DNA from: Echinicola jeungdonensis
GTDB lineage: Bacteria; Bacteroidota; Bacteroidia; Cytophagales; Cyclobacteriaceae
Assembly: GCF_030409905.1 (NCBI RefSeq)
Contig: NZ_JAUFQT010000001.1
Span: forward strand, 2,068,001 to 2,132,000
Direction of reading: 5' to 3'
Length of the DNA stretch: 64,000 nt
The notes under the pieces are model-generated. The model worked only from the letters and a program-made list of their open reading frames with translations. It was not told where the DNA came from and made no database searches. A program made the position numbers and the translations under genes. Shown here in pieces: positions 17,423-24,735 of the stretch. Every line of letters begins with the position of its first letter. Position 1 is the first letter of the stretch.

Positions 17423-17438
17423 ACATGTATATACATGT
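17423..17438. promoter_or_regulatory. 16-bp palindromic operator candidate upstream of the yceI-like gene
   Basis: ACATGTATATACATGT is a perfect 16-bp palindrome 47 bp upstream of the yceI-like start. It contains the complete 12-bp palindrome found before the MarR gene. A further TATACATTAAA string follows both sites, which suggests a shared promoter/operator layout. Confidence 0.65.
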
Positions 17439-17485
17439 AACGTTTATACATTAAAATAAATATCAATCAATAAATTCAAATCGTT

Positions 17486-18013
17486 ATGAGTACATCAAAA
17501 TGGATAATCGACCCGACACACTCTGAAATCAATTTTAAAGTAAAACACCTGGTGATTTCAACGGTCACAGGAAGTTTTAAAAAATTTGAAGGAACTGCTG
17601 AGTCTGATTCCCAGGACTTTGATGCCGCGAAAGTGGCATTTTCTGCCGATATTAATACTATTGATACCAATCAGGCGGACAGGGATGCACATTTAAAATC
17701 TGAGGATTTTTTTGATGCGGAAAAATTCCCGAATTTAGCGTTTTCAAATGGTACCCTTAAAAAGAATGGAGGGGATTATGTCCTAGAAGGAGACTTGACC
17801 ATTAAAGATATTACAAAACCTGTCCAATTATCAGTTGATTTTGGTGGAGTTGCCGAGGATCCTTATGGAAATACAAAAGCAGGGTTTGAGTTAGAAGGCA
17901 AAATCAACCGTAAAGATTTCGGATTGACATGGAGTGCAGTAACCGAAGCAGGGAATGTGGTAGTAGGTGACCAGATAAAAATATTGGCCAATATCCAATT
18001 GGTCAAAAATTAA
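17486..18013 (+). CDS. YceI-family lipocalin-like protein
   Basis: This 175-residue YceI-domain protein begins MSTSKWIIDPTHSEINFKVKH. The family pattern is a conserved W-x-I-D-x-x-H-S start, repeated beta strands, and the segment VEGDLTIKDITKPV-type (here LEGDLTIKDITKPVQ, about 108-122). YceI proteins form an extended beta barrel that binds polyisoprenoid or other amphiphilic lipids. No signal peptide is present, so this copy is predicted to be cytoplasmic, as is usual for the MarR-linked Bacteroidota form. Expression is likely controlled by the preceding MarR gene through the palindrome at 17423. A strong hairpin terminator follows. Confidence 0.92.
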   Translation: MSTSKWIIDPTHSEINFKVKHLVISTVTGSFKKFEGTAESDSQDFDAAKVAFSADINTIDTNQADRDAHLKSEDFFDAEKFPNLAFSNGTLKKNGGDYVLEGDLTIKDITKPVQLSVDFGGVAEDPYGNTKAGFELEGKINRKDFGLTWSAVTEAGNVVVGDQIKILANIQLVKN

Positions 18014-18040
18014 AAATACAGTCTACTAGCTGACTGTTCT

Positions 18041-18099
18041 GGAAAGCCTTTAAAGTGCAACCTTTTTTTAAAGGGTGTACTTTAGGCTTTCCTTTTTTT
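18041..18099. terminator. Bidirectional terminator between yceI-like and small membrane protein genes
   Basis: A long imperfect hairpin runs from GGAAAGCC (18041-18048) to GGCTTTCC (18085-18092), with inner TTTAAAGT/ACTTT and ACCTTT/AAAGGGT pairings. T7 follows on the plus strand. On the minus strand the stop codon of the small gene (18082-18084) lies inside the hairpin, and an A/T-rich run follows there too. Confidence 0.7.
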
Positions 18100-18270
18100 A
18101 TATTGGCCCCAATAGTAAGCTGGGAAAACCAGTGCTTTTAATTTCCATGCATTTTTCTCTGCGGGAGGAAGTTCTTCATTTCCATGAATTCTCCTATACA
18201 TCATTGAAGCCATCATTGCATGAGCAAATATTGCCAAAAAAAGAAAACTATAAATTACCAATGAAGTCAT
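18082..18270 (-). CDS. Small membrane protein of unknown function (62 aa)
   Basis: This is a 62-residue open frame with one N-terminal membrane helix (SLVIYSFLFLAIFAHAMMAS, residues 3-22). A short charged loop (RRIHGNEELPPAEK) and an amphipathic tail (WKLKALVFPAYYWGQYKKRK) follow. The composition, the basic cytoplasm-like end and the placement of its stop inside a bidirectional terminator argue that it is real. I do not recognise a family. It is convergent with the yceI-like gene. Confidence 0.6.
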   Translation of the reverse strand: MTSLVIYSFLFLAIFAHAMMASMMYRRIHGNEELPPAEKNAWKLKALVFPAYYWGQYKKRKA

Positions 18271-18499
18271 GAAAAGGGGATTTGATGGTAGTTGGACTAA
18301 ATTGAAGTTTTAATTATTTTTTTTAATTCAATTATCAAGCAAATGCATTAAACTATTTATTATAGCCTGCGAATTGAAAACAGAAATTGTCAATTTCTTT
18401 TTATATTGAAATTGACGATAAAGATTAATTTTGTCGCCCATTCCAAATAGAATTTAAATTGGGCTATGATTTTTCAAATATCCAAATAATAACTTGTTT

Positions 18500-19705
18500 A
18501 TGAAAATAGGTTTGATCAAAGAGGGGAAATTTCCTGTGGATCGGAGGGTGGCGTTTACTCCGAAACAACTGGCGTATATGCAGGAAAAATATGCCGGGAA
18601 AATAACATTTGTTGTGGAGGGCAGTCCTGTGAGGGCTTTTTCCGATGATGAATACCGGGAAAATGGAATTCCGGTTGTTCCAGAATTGGCAGATTGCGAT
18701 ATTTTAATGGGTATAAAAGAAGTACCCATTCCCCAATTAATGGACCACAAAACCTATTTCTTTTTTTCACACACCATTAAAAAACAAGCCTATAACCGGC
18801 CGCTATTGCGGGCCATTATGGAAAAGGGTATTACCCTGATTGATTATGAAGTGTTAAGGAATCAAGGGGAAAGGGTAGTGGCCTTTGGCCGTTGGGCAGG
18901 AATTGTAGGTGGTTACAATGGCTTATGGACTTATGGAAAAAAGACTGGTCTTTTTGATCTGAGGCGCGCCAAAGATTGCGATGACCTGGAGGATTTATTG
19001 CAAGAGGCAAAAAAAATCCAATTGCCTCCAATTAAAATGGTTATTACCGGTGATGGGCGTGTTGGAAATGGGGTTAGGGAAATTTTGTTGGCCACCGGCA
19101 TCAAAGAAGTAGCGCCCAAAGAATTGCTCAATAACTATTATGATGAGCCAGTTTTCACCCAATTGGGAATGGGGGATTACAATCGCAGAAAAACCGATGG
19201 GGGGTTTGACAAGGAAGAGTTTAGTCGTGAGCCCGAATTATATGAAAGCCATTTTTTGAAATTTACCGAAGTGTGTGATATTTTGTTTGCTGCAGCATAT
19301 TGGGATCCCAAAGCTCCCCGTTTGTTTGAGGCCAGGGACTTTGCAAAAGAAGAATTTAACCTTTCGGTCATTGCAGATATCACCTGTGATATTGAAGGGT
19401 CTATTCCCACTACAATCAAGGCGAGTACCATTGCAGATCCAATTTACGATGTGGATAGGGAAAGGATGGAAGAACTGCCACCTTTTGGTTCACAGCACAG
19501 TCTTTCGGTGATGGCCATAGATAATTTGCCCTGCGAATTGCCACGTGATGCATCGGAGGATTTTGGAAAACAGTTAATGGATCATATTATTCCTGCGCTT
19601 TTGGAAGAAAATAGCCAATTGATCGAAGAGGCCACGATAGTGAAAAAAGGGCAATTGACCGAAAAATTCGCCTATTTGGAAGATTTTGTCAAAGAATTTA
19701 AATGA
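18500..19705 (+). CDS. Alanine dehydrogenase/PNT-like NAD-dependent oxidoreductase
   Basis: This 401-residue protein has the two-domain fold of alanine dehydrogenase, transhydrogenase alpha and L-lysine-forming saccharopine dehydrogenase. The N-terminal region, MKIGLIKEGKFPVDRRVAFTP, carries the R-V-A-x-T-P motif of this superfamily. The NAD-binding domain (about 175-300) contains VITGDGRVGNGVREIL. The C-terminal part has ADITCDIEGSIPTT and DNLPCELPRDAS, which resemble the saccharopine-dehydrogenase branch (DxxxDxxGS...DNLP-E-P). The ATG at 18500 is used; an upstream TTG at 18494 adds only two residues. The stop overlaps the deoC start by 4 bases. Lysine, alanine or another amino-acid-linked reaction is possible; the substrate is not decided by sequence. 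Confidence 0.82.
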   Translation: MKIGLIKEGKFPVDRRVAFTPKQLAYMQEKYAGKITFVVEGSPVRAFSDDEYRENGIPVVPELADCDILMGIKEVPIPQLMDHKTYFFFSHTIKKQAYNRPLLRAIMEKGITLIDYEVLRNQGERVVAFGRWAGIVGGYNGLWTYGKKTGLFDLRRAKDCDDLEDLLQEAKKIQLPPIKMVITGDGRVGNGVREILLATGIKEVAPKELLNNYYDEPVFTQLGMGDYNRRKTDGGFDKEEFSREPELYESHFLKFTEVCDILFAAAYWDPKAPRLFEARDFAKEEFNLSVIADITCDIEGSIPTTIKASTIADPIYDVDRERMEELPPFGSQHSLSVMAIDNLPCELPRDASEDFGKQLMDHIIPALLEENSQLIEEATIVKKGQLTEKFAYLEDFVKEFK

Positions 19706-20373
19706 TAGTACACAACTTACAACGTTTCATCGAGCATACCCTGCTTTATCCCACTACCAAAGAAGAGGACATCCTTCAGCTAACACAGGCTGCCAAAGAA
19801 TTTGAATTTGTAGGGGTTTGTGTTCCTCCGTTTTGGGTTAAAAAGGTGAAAAGAGAATTGGAGGAAAGTGATGTTCAGGTGGTGACCGTGGTTGGATTTC
19901 CTTTTGGGTACCAAATGACCGAAACAAAGGTCTTTGAAACCAAACAGGCAATAAAAAATGGGGCGGATGAAATTGATGTGGTATGGTCTCTTACGGCCTT
20001 TAAATCTGGAATGAATTGGCCGAAAATTGAGCTGGCGAAGTTGGCTTCCGTCTGCCATGAGGAGGAAAAAATTATTAAAGTAATATTGGAAACAGCCTAT
20101 CTAAATGAAGGTGAAATTAAAGAAGCCTGTAAAATCTGCAGTGATGCAGGTGCTGATTTTGTCAAAACATCCACTGGCTTTGCTCCAGAAGGGGCTACCC
20201 TGGAAAATATCCGATTGATTCGATCCTGTTTGCCCAGTAATGTAGGGGTTAAGGCCAGTGGAGGAATTAAAACAGCAGCGCAGGCCATTGCCTTACTCAA
20301 AGCTGGTGCGGATAGGTTGGGTACTAGTTCTGGAGTATCTATTATGGAGGAATGGAGCCAAACCCAGGATTAA
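19702..20373 (+). CDS. deoC: Deoxyribose-phosphate aldolase
   Basis: This 223-residue class I aldolase converts 2-deoxyribose-5-phosphate to glyceraldehyde-3-phosphate and acetaldehyde in deoxynucleoside catabolism. Key features are the Schiff-base lysine in ADFVKTSTGF (Lys155) and the following GVKASGGIK with the second conserved Lys. DEIDVVW (about residue 92) carries the proton-relay Asp, and GADRLGTSSG sits near the C-terminus. Its length matches the family. Its ATG lies within an ATGA overlap with the upstream dehydrogenase, so translation is coupled. No other nucleoside-degradation gene is adjacent. Confidence 0.94.
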   Translation: MIVHNLQRFIEHTLLYPTTKEEDILQLTQAAKEFEFVGVCVPPFWVKKVKRELEESDVQVVTVVGFPFGYQMTETKVFETKQAIKNGADEIDVVWSLTAFKSGMNWPKIELAKLASVCHEEEKIIKVILETAYLNEGEIKEACKICSDAGADFVKTSTGFAPEGATLENIRLIRSCLPSNVGVKASGGIKTAAQAIALLKAGADRLGTSSGVSIMEEWSQTQD

Positions 20374-20445
20374 AACATGCTTAATTGAGGGATGATGAAT
20401 TATTAATTATTCCTTTTAAATTTTTAATCCAAAAATAAAAAATCC

Positions 20446-21645
20446 TCATTTTTCCAAATCCATTAATTCCTTTTTATCCTTATTTATTTCAGTGGCTTTG
20501 ACCTGGCTCCAGGGCACATTGAGATCCCGAACATCATCATTTTTGTTGAAATAAATCAATAAAAATGGAATAATGAAAAATGTAAGCAGGATATAGGCAA
20601 AGCCTACAAATTTCATCTTTGCTGATTTTTTACCAAAATAGATGGCCAATTTTACTGGAATATTCCGGATAGCAGAAAAAGGTAAAAATATCAAAGCCCC
20701 TATCAGGTTGAAAAGAAAATGAACTATGGCTATGGTTATGGCAGCATCTGTTTTAAAAATTGCTGCAATGGCGGCAGTAACAGTTGTTCCAATATTGGCT
20801 CCAATGATAAAAGGAAACACCCTGGTCAGGGATATTTTCTTGGTTGCTACCGCTGGGACCATCAGAGAGGTGGTAACGGTGCTGGACTGTACGGCAGCAG
20901 TGATGAAAAAACCATAAGCAAATGATCTGAAGGGAAGTTTAAAGATGTGTTTGCTGACTTTAATAAAACTTTTAGATATAAAAGCTTTATAAACGGTTCC
21001 CGAAAGCAACTTAATGGACAAAAATATCGACAATACACTGAGTAAAAGAGAAGCAATGGGAAAGTTAACCAATTCCACCAATTGGTTGGCCCAGCTCCTG
21101 GTAAAAGCAATATGAAGGGAGAAACTGCCATCAAATCCACTTTTTCCATCGAAAAAAGTAATCGTAATATAATGGGCCAATTCACTTAATAAACCAAAAT
21201 AAACTTCCAGTGGCAGCAGGATTATTACGGTGATGATATTGAAAAGATCGTGCAAAACACCTGCTGACAAGGCTTTTTTGTACTCACTTTTTTTCATGAT
21301 GTAAGTGAAGGATACCAGAGTGGATGTAATTGTAGTTCCAATATTGGCCCCCATGACCAAGGGGACTGCTTGCATTGTGGATAAACTTCCCGACGCTACC
21401 ACTGCTACTACCATTGCGGTAACGGTACTACTGGATTGGATCAGGGCCGTCATCAGCAAGCCGATAAATAATCCCACAAAGGGATTGTTGGTAGCCATAA
21501 AAATCTTGTTGGCCACCTCATTGTTCATATGGAGGAGAGAAACAGTCAATAAATCAATGGAGAAAATAAACAAAACAAATGCAAAAAGCATTTGTCCAAC
21601 CATGATCCATTTGTTGCTATATTTTTTTTCCTGAACTAATTCCAT
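20446..21645 (-). CDS. Na+/phosphate cotransporter-family protein
   Basis: This 399-residue membrane protein of the NptA/PNaS family has two inverted repeats. Each carries the signature QSSS-T: ALIQSSSTVTAMVVAVVASG with MGANIGTT in the first half, and AAVQSSTVTTSLMVPAVAT with IGANIGTT in the second. Eight to ten helices are evident. I choose the ATG ending at 21645 (MELVQEKKYS), because the longer frame to 21699 uses a TTG start and lacks family features. No C-terminal PhoU domain is present, so this is the short form. It is divergent from a PiT-like gene, so the two flank one 328-bp regulatory spacer. Confidence 0.88.
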   Translation of the reverse strand: MELVQEKKYSNKWIMVGQMLFAFVLFIFSIDLLTVSLLHMNNEVANKIFMATNNPFVGLFIGLLMTALIQSSSTVTAMVVAVVASGSLSTMQAVPLVMGANIGTTITSTLVSFTYIMKKSEYKKALSAGVLHDLFNIITVIILLPLEVYFGLLSELAHYITITFFDGKSGFDGSFSLHIAFTRSWANQLVELVNFPIASLLLSVLSIFLSIKLLSGTVYKAFISKSFIKVSKHIFKLPFRSFAYGFFITAAVQSSTVTTSLMVPAVATKKISLTRVFPFIIGANIGTTVTAAIAAIFKTDAAITIAIVHFLFNLIGALIFLPFSAIRNIPVKLAIYFGKKSAKMKFVGFAYILLTFFIIPFLLIYFNKNDDVRDLNVPWSQVKATEINKDKKELMDLEK

Positions 21646-21973
21646 CCTTGACCTTAGATCACCTAAATTAATGAGGCAAGTTATATAATTTTTGAACAAA
21701 AAAAGGGAGGCAAGATTAGAATGTTCCCTTTGTAATATTAAGCTTATGTTAACTAATTAGGTGATAAGATAACCAAGGTTAAAATGGTGGGGAAATTGTT
21801 GTGGATATTAAATTTTGATGTGTTACTGTTTTTTGTAATTTTGTTTTACAATTAAAAAATTTTCTTCCGTTTATCACAATAAATATTAGGGAATATTGAA
21901 TTGGTCGGTTTATTTAACAATTTGTTAATACACAACTCCAATAATCTTCCTTAACTTTGCGGCCAAATAAAAA
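21646..21973. promoter_or_regulatory. Divergent spacer between two phosphate-transporter-like genes
   Basis: This is a 328-bp AT-rich spacer. TAACTTTG at 21952-21959 fits the Bacteroidota -7 element TAnnTTTG and would place a start site only about 8 bases before the ATG at 21974. I could not find a well-spaced TTG -33 partner, so the promoter call is weak. No open frame is visible. Confidence 0.3.
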
Positions 21974-23122
21974 ATGGCCCAATACAAATCTATGGCTAGA
22001 TTAAAAGATCAAAACATCAACCAGGCAGCATTATCAAAGGCCGCTTATTCCATTTTTGATTTTTCTAAAAAGCAAAAAACCTTTTTGCTAGTACTCTGTA
22101 TACTAGTGTCCATTGCAGGTTTTATCACCGAATACACCTATGCCGCCATGTGGTTTGGTTTTACCTTAGCGGCTTATTCCGCAATTGGTAATGACAGTAT
22201 CCAGACCATCGGGACATTTATTGCTTCCAATCAAAAAAGGAAGTGGTATTGGTTGTGGCTGTTCATGGGAGGAATTTTTGTTGCCACGGCCATTTACAGT
22301 TGGGTTGTGTACAATGGAGATGTCACCTATCAACGCCTTCATGTAAAAGGCTTGGACAAAGCTCCTGAGGAATTTGTTTTTCTCCAATTGGCTTCACCCA
22401 TTGTACTGATGGTAATGACCAGGATGCGGATGCCGGTATCCACAACTTTCCTATTGCTCAATGTCTTTACCTATAGCTCAGGTACCATTGGTAAGGTGGT
22501 TCAAAAAAGTTTAATGGGCTATGTATTGGCCTTCTTTATAGCCATTGCCGTCTGGTTTGTACTGGAAAAATTTGTGAAAGGCTATTTGAAAGGGAAAACC
22601 AGGTCTTACTGGTATGGGCTGCAATGGATTACTTCAGGCTCTCTTTGGGCCCTATGGTTAATGCAGGATGCCGCCAATATTGCCGTGTTCCTTCCTCGAC
22701 AGCTTAATATATATGAATTTATTGCTTATGCCGGCTTTGTGTTTATTGGAATGGGCTTCCTCTTTTATTTTAAAGGGGACAGGATACAAAAGATTGTCAA
22801 TGAAAAAACCCAGGTGACTGATGTAAGGGCTGCGACCATAGTGGATTTTGTATACTGTATATTGTTGTTTTACTTTAAAATGTACAACAATGTTCCGATG
22901 AGTACAACCTGGGTATTTATTGGTCTATTGGGTGGAAGGGAATTGTCCATAGCTTTTGCCAAATCCAAAAAACTCAAGAAAAGAAAAGCAAGATTGGTAA
23001 GGGCATACCGGTTGGCAAGGAATGATATGTACAAAGCCTTGATTGGATTAATAGTCTCCCTGATATTGGCTTTAATCATCAATGAAGGGATCAGAAAAGA
23101 AATAATAGAATTGTTATTCTAA
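21974..23122 (+). CDS. PiT-like multi-pass membrane protein (divergent phosphate permease relative)
   Basis: This is a 382-residue protein with about 9-10 hydrophobic segments. Two half-proteins show degenerate PiT signatures: GNDSIQTIGTF near residue 75 with MPVSTTFLLLNVF near 155, and MQDAANIAVFLP near 235 with VPMSTTWVFIGLLGG near 307. In PiT transporters (PF01384) each repeat has G-A-N-D-x-A-N and P-V-S-T-T-H. Here the STT motifs are kept, but the first repeat has GNDS for GAND and the second has DAAN without the leading Gly/Asn. It is usually annotated as hypothetical. Transport of phosphate, or of another oxyanion, is a reasonable inference. It faces a Na/Pi family gene and is followed by a strong terminator. 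Confidence 0.65.
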   Translation: MAQYKSMARLKDQNINQAALSKAAYSIFDFSKKQKTFLLVLCILVSIAGFITEYTYAAMWFGFTLAAYSAIGNDSIQTIGTFIASNQKRKWYWLWLFMGGIFVATAIYSWVVYNGDVTYQRLHVKGLDKAPEEFVFLQLASPIVLMVMTRMRMPVSTTFLLLNVFTYSSGTIGKVVQKSLMGYVLAFFIAIAVWFVLEKFVKGYLKGKTRSYWYGLQWITSGSLWALWLMQDAANIAVFLPRQLNIYEFIAYAGFVFIGMGFLFYFKGDRIQKIVNEKTQVTDVRAATIVDFVYCILLFYFKMYNNVPMSTTWVFIGLLGGRELSIAFAKSKKLKKRKARLVRAYRLARNDMYKALIGLIVSLILALIINEGIRKEIIELLF

Positions 23123-23131
23123 GATAATTTG

Positions 23132-23157
23132 AAGCGGCCTTCGAGCCGCTTTTTTTT
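23132..23157 (+). terminator. Rho-independent terminator
   Basis: AAGCGGC (23132-23138) pairs with GCCGCTT (23145-23151) around CTTCGA, followed by a run of T. It terminates the PiT-like gene. Confidence 0.88.
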
Positions 23158-23370
23158 GCTTTAAAAAGATATTTCTGCAAATATTAAGGGCTTGGCTTTT
23201 GTAGAAAAAACAGCATTTCCTTTTTCGATAATTTTCTGGCAAGTAAAAAATTGGCCTTAAATAAATTACATCCGGAAATTTACTTTTTGCCTTTTGCTGG
23301 ACATAATTCCTATCCTGTTGCTTTGTTGCCTTCTAAAATTAAGTTAACTTCAATCGCAAAAATATTAAGC

Positions 23371-23814
23371 ATGGAATTATATTCTCCTGCCTATTTTATG
23401 AATGAGGCCATGAAGCAAGCCCAAATTGCTTATGAAGAGGATGAAATCCCAGTTGGTGCCGTCATAGTTTGTAGAAACAGGGTCATAGCCCGGGCCTATA
23501 ATCAAACAGAAAAGCTGACCGATGTTACAGCCCATGCAGAGATGCTGGCTATCACTTCGGCCTCCATGGCACTGGGGGCAAAGTATTTAACTGAGTGTGA
23601 ATTATATGTGACATTGGAACCATGCGTGATGTGTGCAGGGGCCAGTTATTGGTCACAGTTGGGAGGAGTTCACTATGCAGCTTCAGATCCTAAAAGAGGA
23701 TTCGGAAAAGTTGGCCGAGAATTATTGCACCCTAAGACCAAACTTAGCCATGGTCTAATGGCGGTGGAAGCCAAGCAATTACTGGACAGTTTTTTCAAAA
23801 AGTTAAGAAATTGA
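23371..23814 (+). CDS. tadA: tRNA adenosine(34) deaminase / nucleoside deaminase
   Basis: This 147-residue zinc deaminase of the CDA fold would convert A34 to inosine in tRNA-Arg(ACG). The zinc and proton-shuttle residues are in TAHAEM (His, Glu) and LEPCVMCAGA (two Cys); DEIPVGAVIV near the N-terminus and the ASDPKRGFGK segment are typical of TadA. I place the start at the ATG at 23371. The frame extends 40 codons upstream from a TTG, but that part has no deaminase features. It is a single-gene unit before sodB. A guanine-deaminase-like function is less likely given the DPKRGFGK region. Confidence 0.88.
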   Translation: MELYSPAYFMNEAMKQAQIAYEEDEIPVGAVIVCRNRVIARAYNQTEKLTDVTAHAEMLAITSASMALGAKYLTECELYVTLEPCVMCAGASYWSQLGGVHYAASDPKRGFGKVGRELLHPKTKLSHGLMAVEAKQLLDSFFKKLRN

Positions 23815-23920
23815 CGATTTTAGGGTTAAAAAAGAACCATTTTGAGCTTTGTTTGGTTGAGAAGATAAGATTTTGACTTGATTTAATTATTTAATGTTTA
23901 ACCATAAAATTTTATAAACA

Positions 23921-24526
23921 ATGGCTTTTGAACTACCAAAACTACCTTATGATTTTAATGCATTGGAGCCACATATCGATGCAAGAACTATGGAAATCCA
24001 CCACGGAAAGCACCACAATGCTTACGTTACCAAACTAAATGATGCAATTGCAGGTACCGACCTGGAAGGAAAAAGTTTAGATGAACTTATGAAGGTGGCT
24101 GGTTCAAACACTGCTGTCAGAAATAATGGAGGTGGGCACTTCAACCACAGCCTTTTCTGGAAGGTTCTTTCTCCAAATGGTGGTGGAAAGCCTTCAGGTG
24201 ATTTGGCTTCAGCCATTGATGCGAAATTTGGTTCTTTCGAAGCATTCCAGGAAGAATTCAATAAAGCAGCTGCTACCCGTTTCGGTTCTGGTTGGGCTTG
24301 GTTAAGCGTGGATGCCAACAAAGAACTGTTTATCTCTTCTACCCCAAATCAGGACAATCCTACAATGGATATTGCGGATCAAAAAGGTGAACCAATCTTG
24401 GGCCTTGATGTATGGGAACACGCTTACTACTTGCATTACCAAAATAGAAGACCTGACTACATCAGTGCTTTCTGGAATGTGGTAAACTGGGATGAGGTAA
24501 GCAAAAACTTTGCTGCTGCAAAATAA
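23921..24526 (+). CDS. sodB: Fe/Mn superoxide dismutase
   Basis: This 201-residue enzyme dismutates superoxide. The order is an N-terminal helical hairpin with the metal ligand His in [14 protein letters not shown], a second ligand His in [14 protein letters not shown], and the C-terminal ligands Asp and His in [16 protein letters not shown]. Residues near GWAWL and the C-terminal region do not let me separate iron from manganese use with confidence. There is no signal peptide, so it is cytoplasmic. A GC-rich terminator follows at 24552. Confidence 0.95.
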   Translation: MAFELPKLPYDFNALEPHIDARTMEIHHGKHHNAYVTKLNDAIAGTDLEGKSLDELMKVAGSNTAVRNNGGGHFNHSLFWKVLSPNGGGKPSGDLASAIDAKFGSFEAFQEEFNKAAATRFGSGWAWLSVDANKELFISSTPNQDNPTMDIADQKGEPILGLDVWEHAYYLHYQNRRPDYISAFWNVVNWDEVSKNFAAAK

Positions 24527-24551
24527 TATTAGGTGTTAACCTTTATATTTT

Positions 24552-24584
24552 AAATCCCCGGGATATTTTCCGGGGATTTTTTTG
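24552..24584 (+). terminator. Rho-independent terminator after sodB
   Basis: AAATCCCCGG (24552-24561) pairs with CCGGGGATTT (24570-24579) around an 8-base loop, followed by further T. Confidence 0.9.
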
Positions 24585-24595
24585 TGCACTAAAAT

Positions 24596-24612
24596 GAACG
24601 GTAATACCGTTC
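24596..24612. promoter_or_regulatory. Inverted repeat upstream of the TonB-dependent receptor
   Basis: GAACGGT (24596-24602) and ACCGTTC (24606-24612) form a perfect 7-bp inverted repeat with an AAT centre, 123 bp before the receptor gene. It is GC-richer than its surroundings and resembles a repressor operator. A role as a second sodB terminator is less likely, since only TTTT follows after CGG. Confidence 0.45.
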
Positions 24613-24735
24613 GGTTTTGATACAGTTGATTTTTTTTGTCATAGAAAAACAGGTCTTTAATGAAGTATAAAGGCTATTTTAAGTTTTGGCACTGGATTTT
24701 CAACCCTTTTAAGAAACATCCAAAGCAAACCTGTT

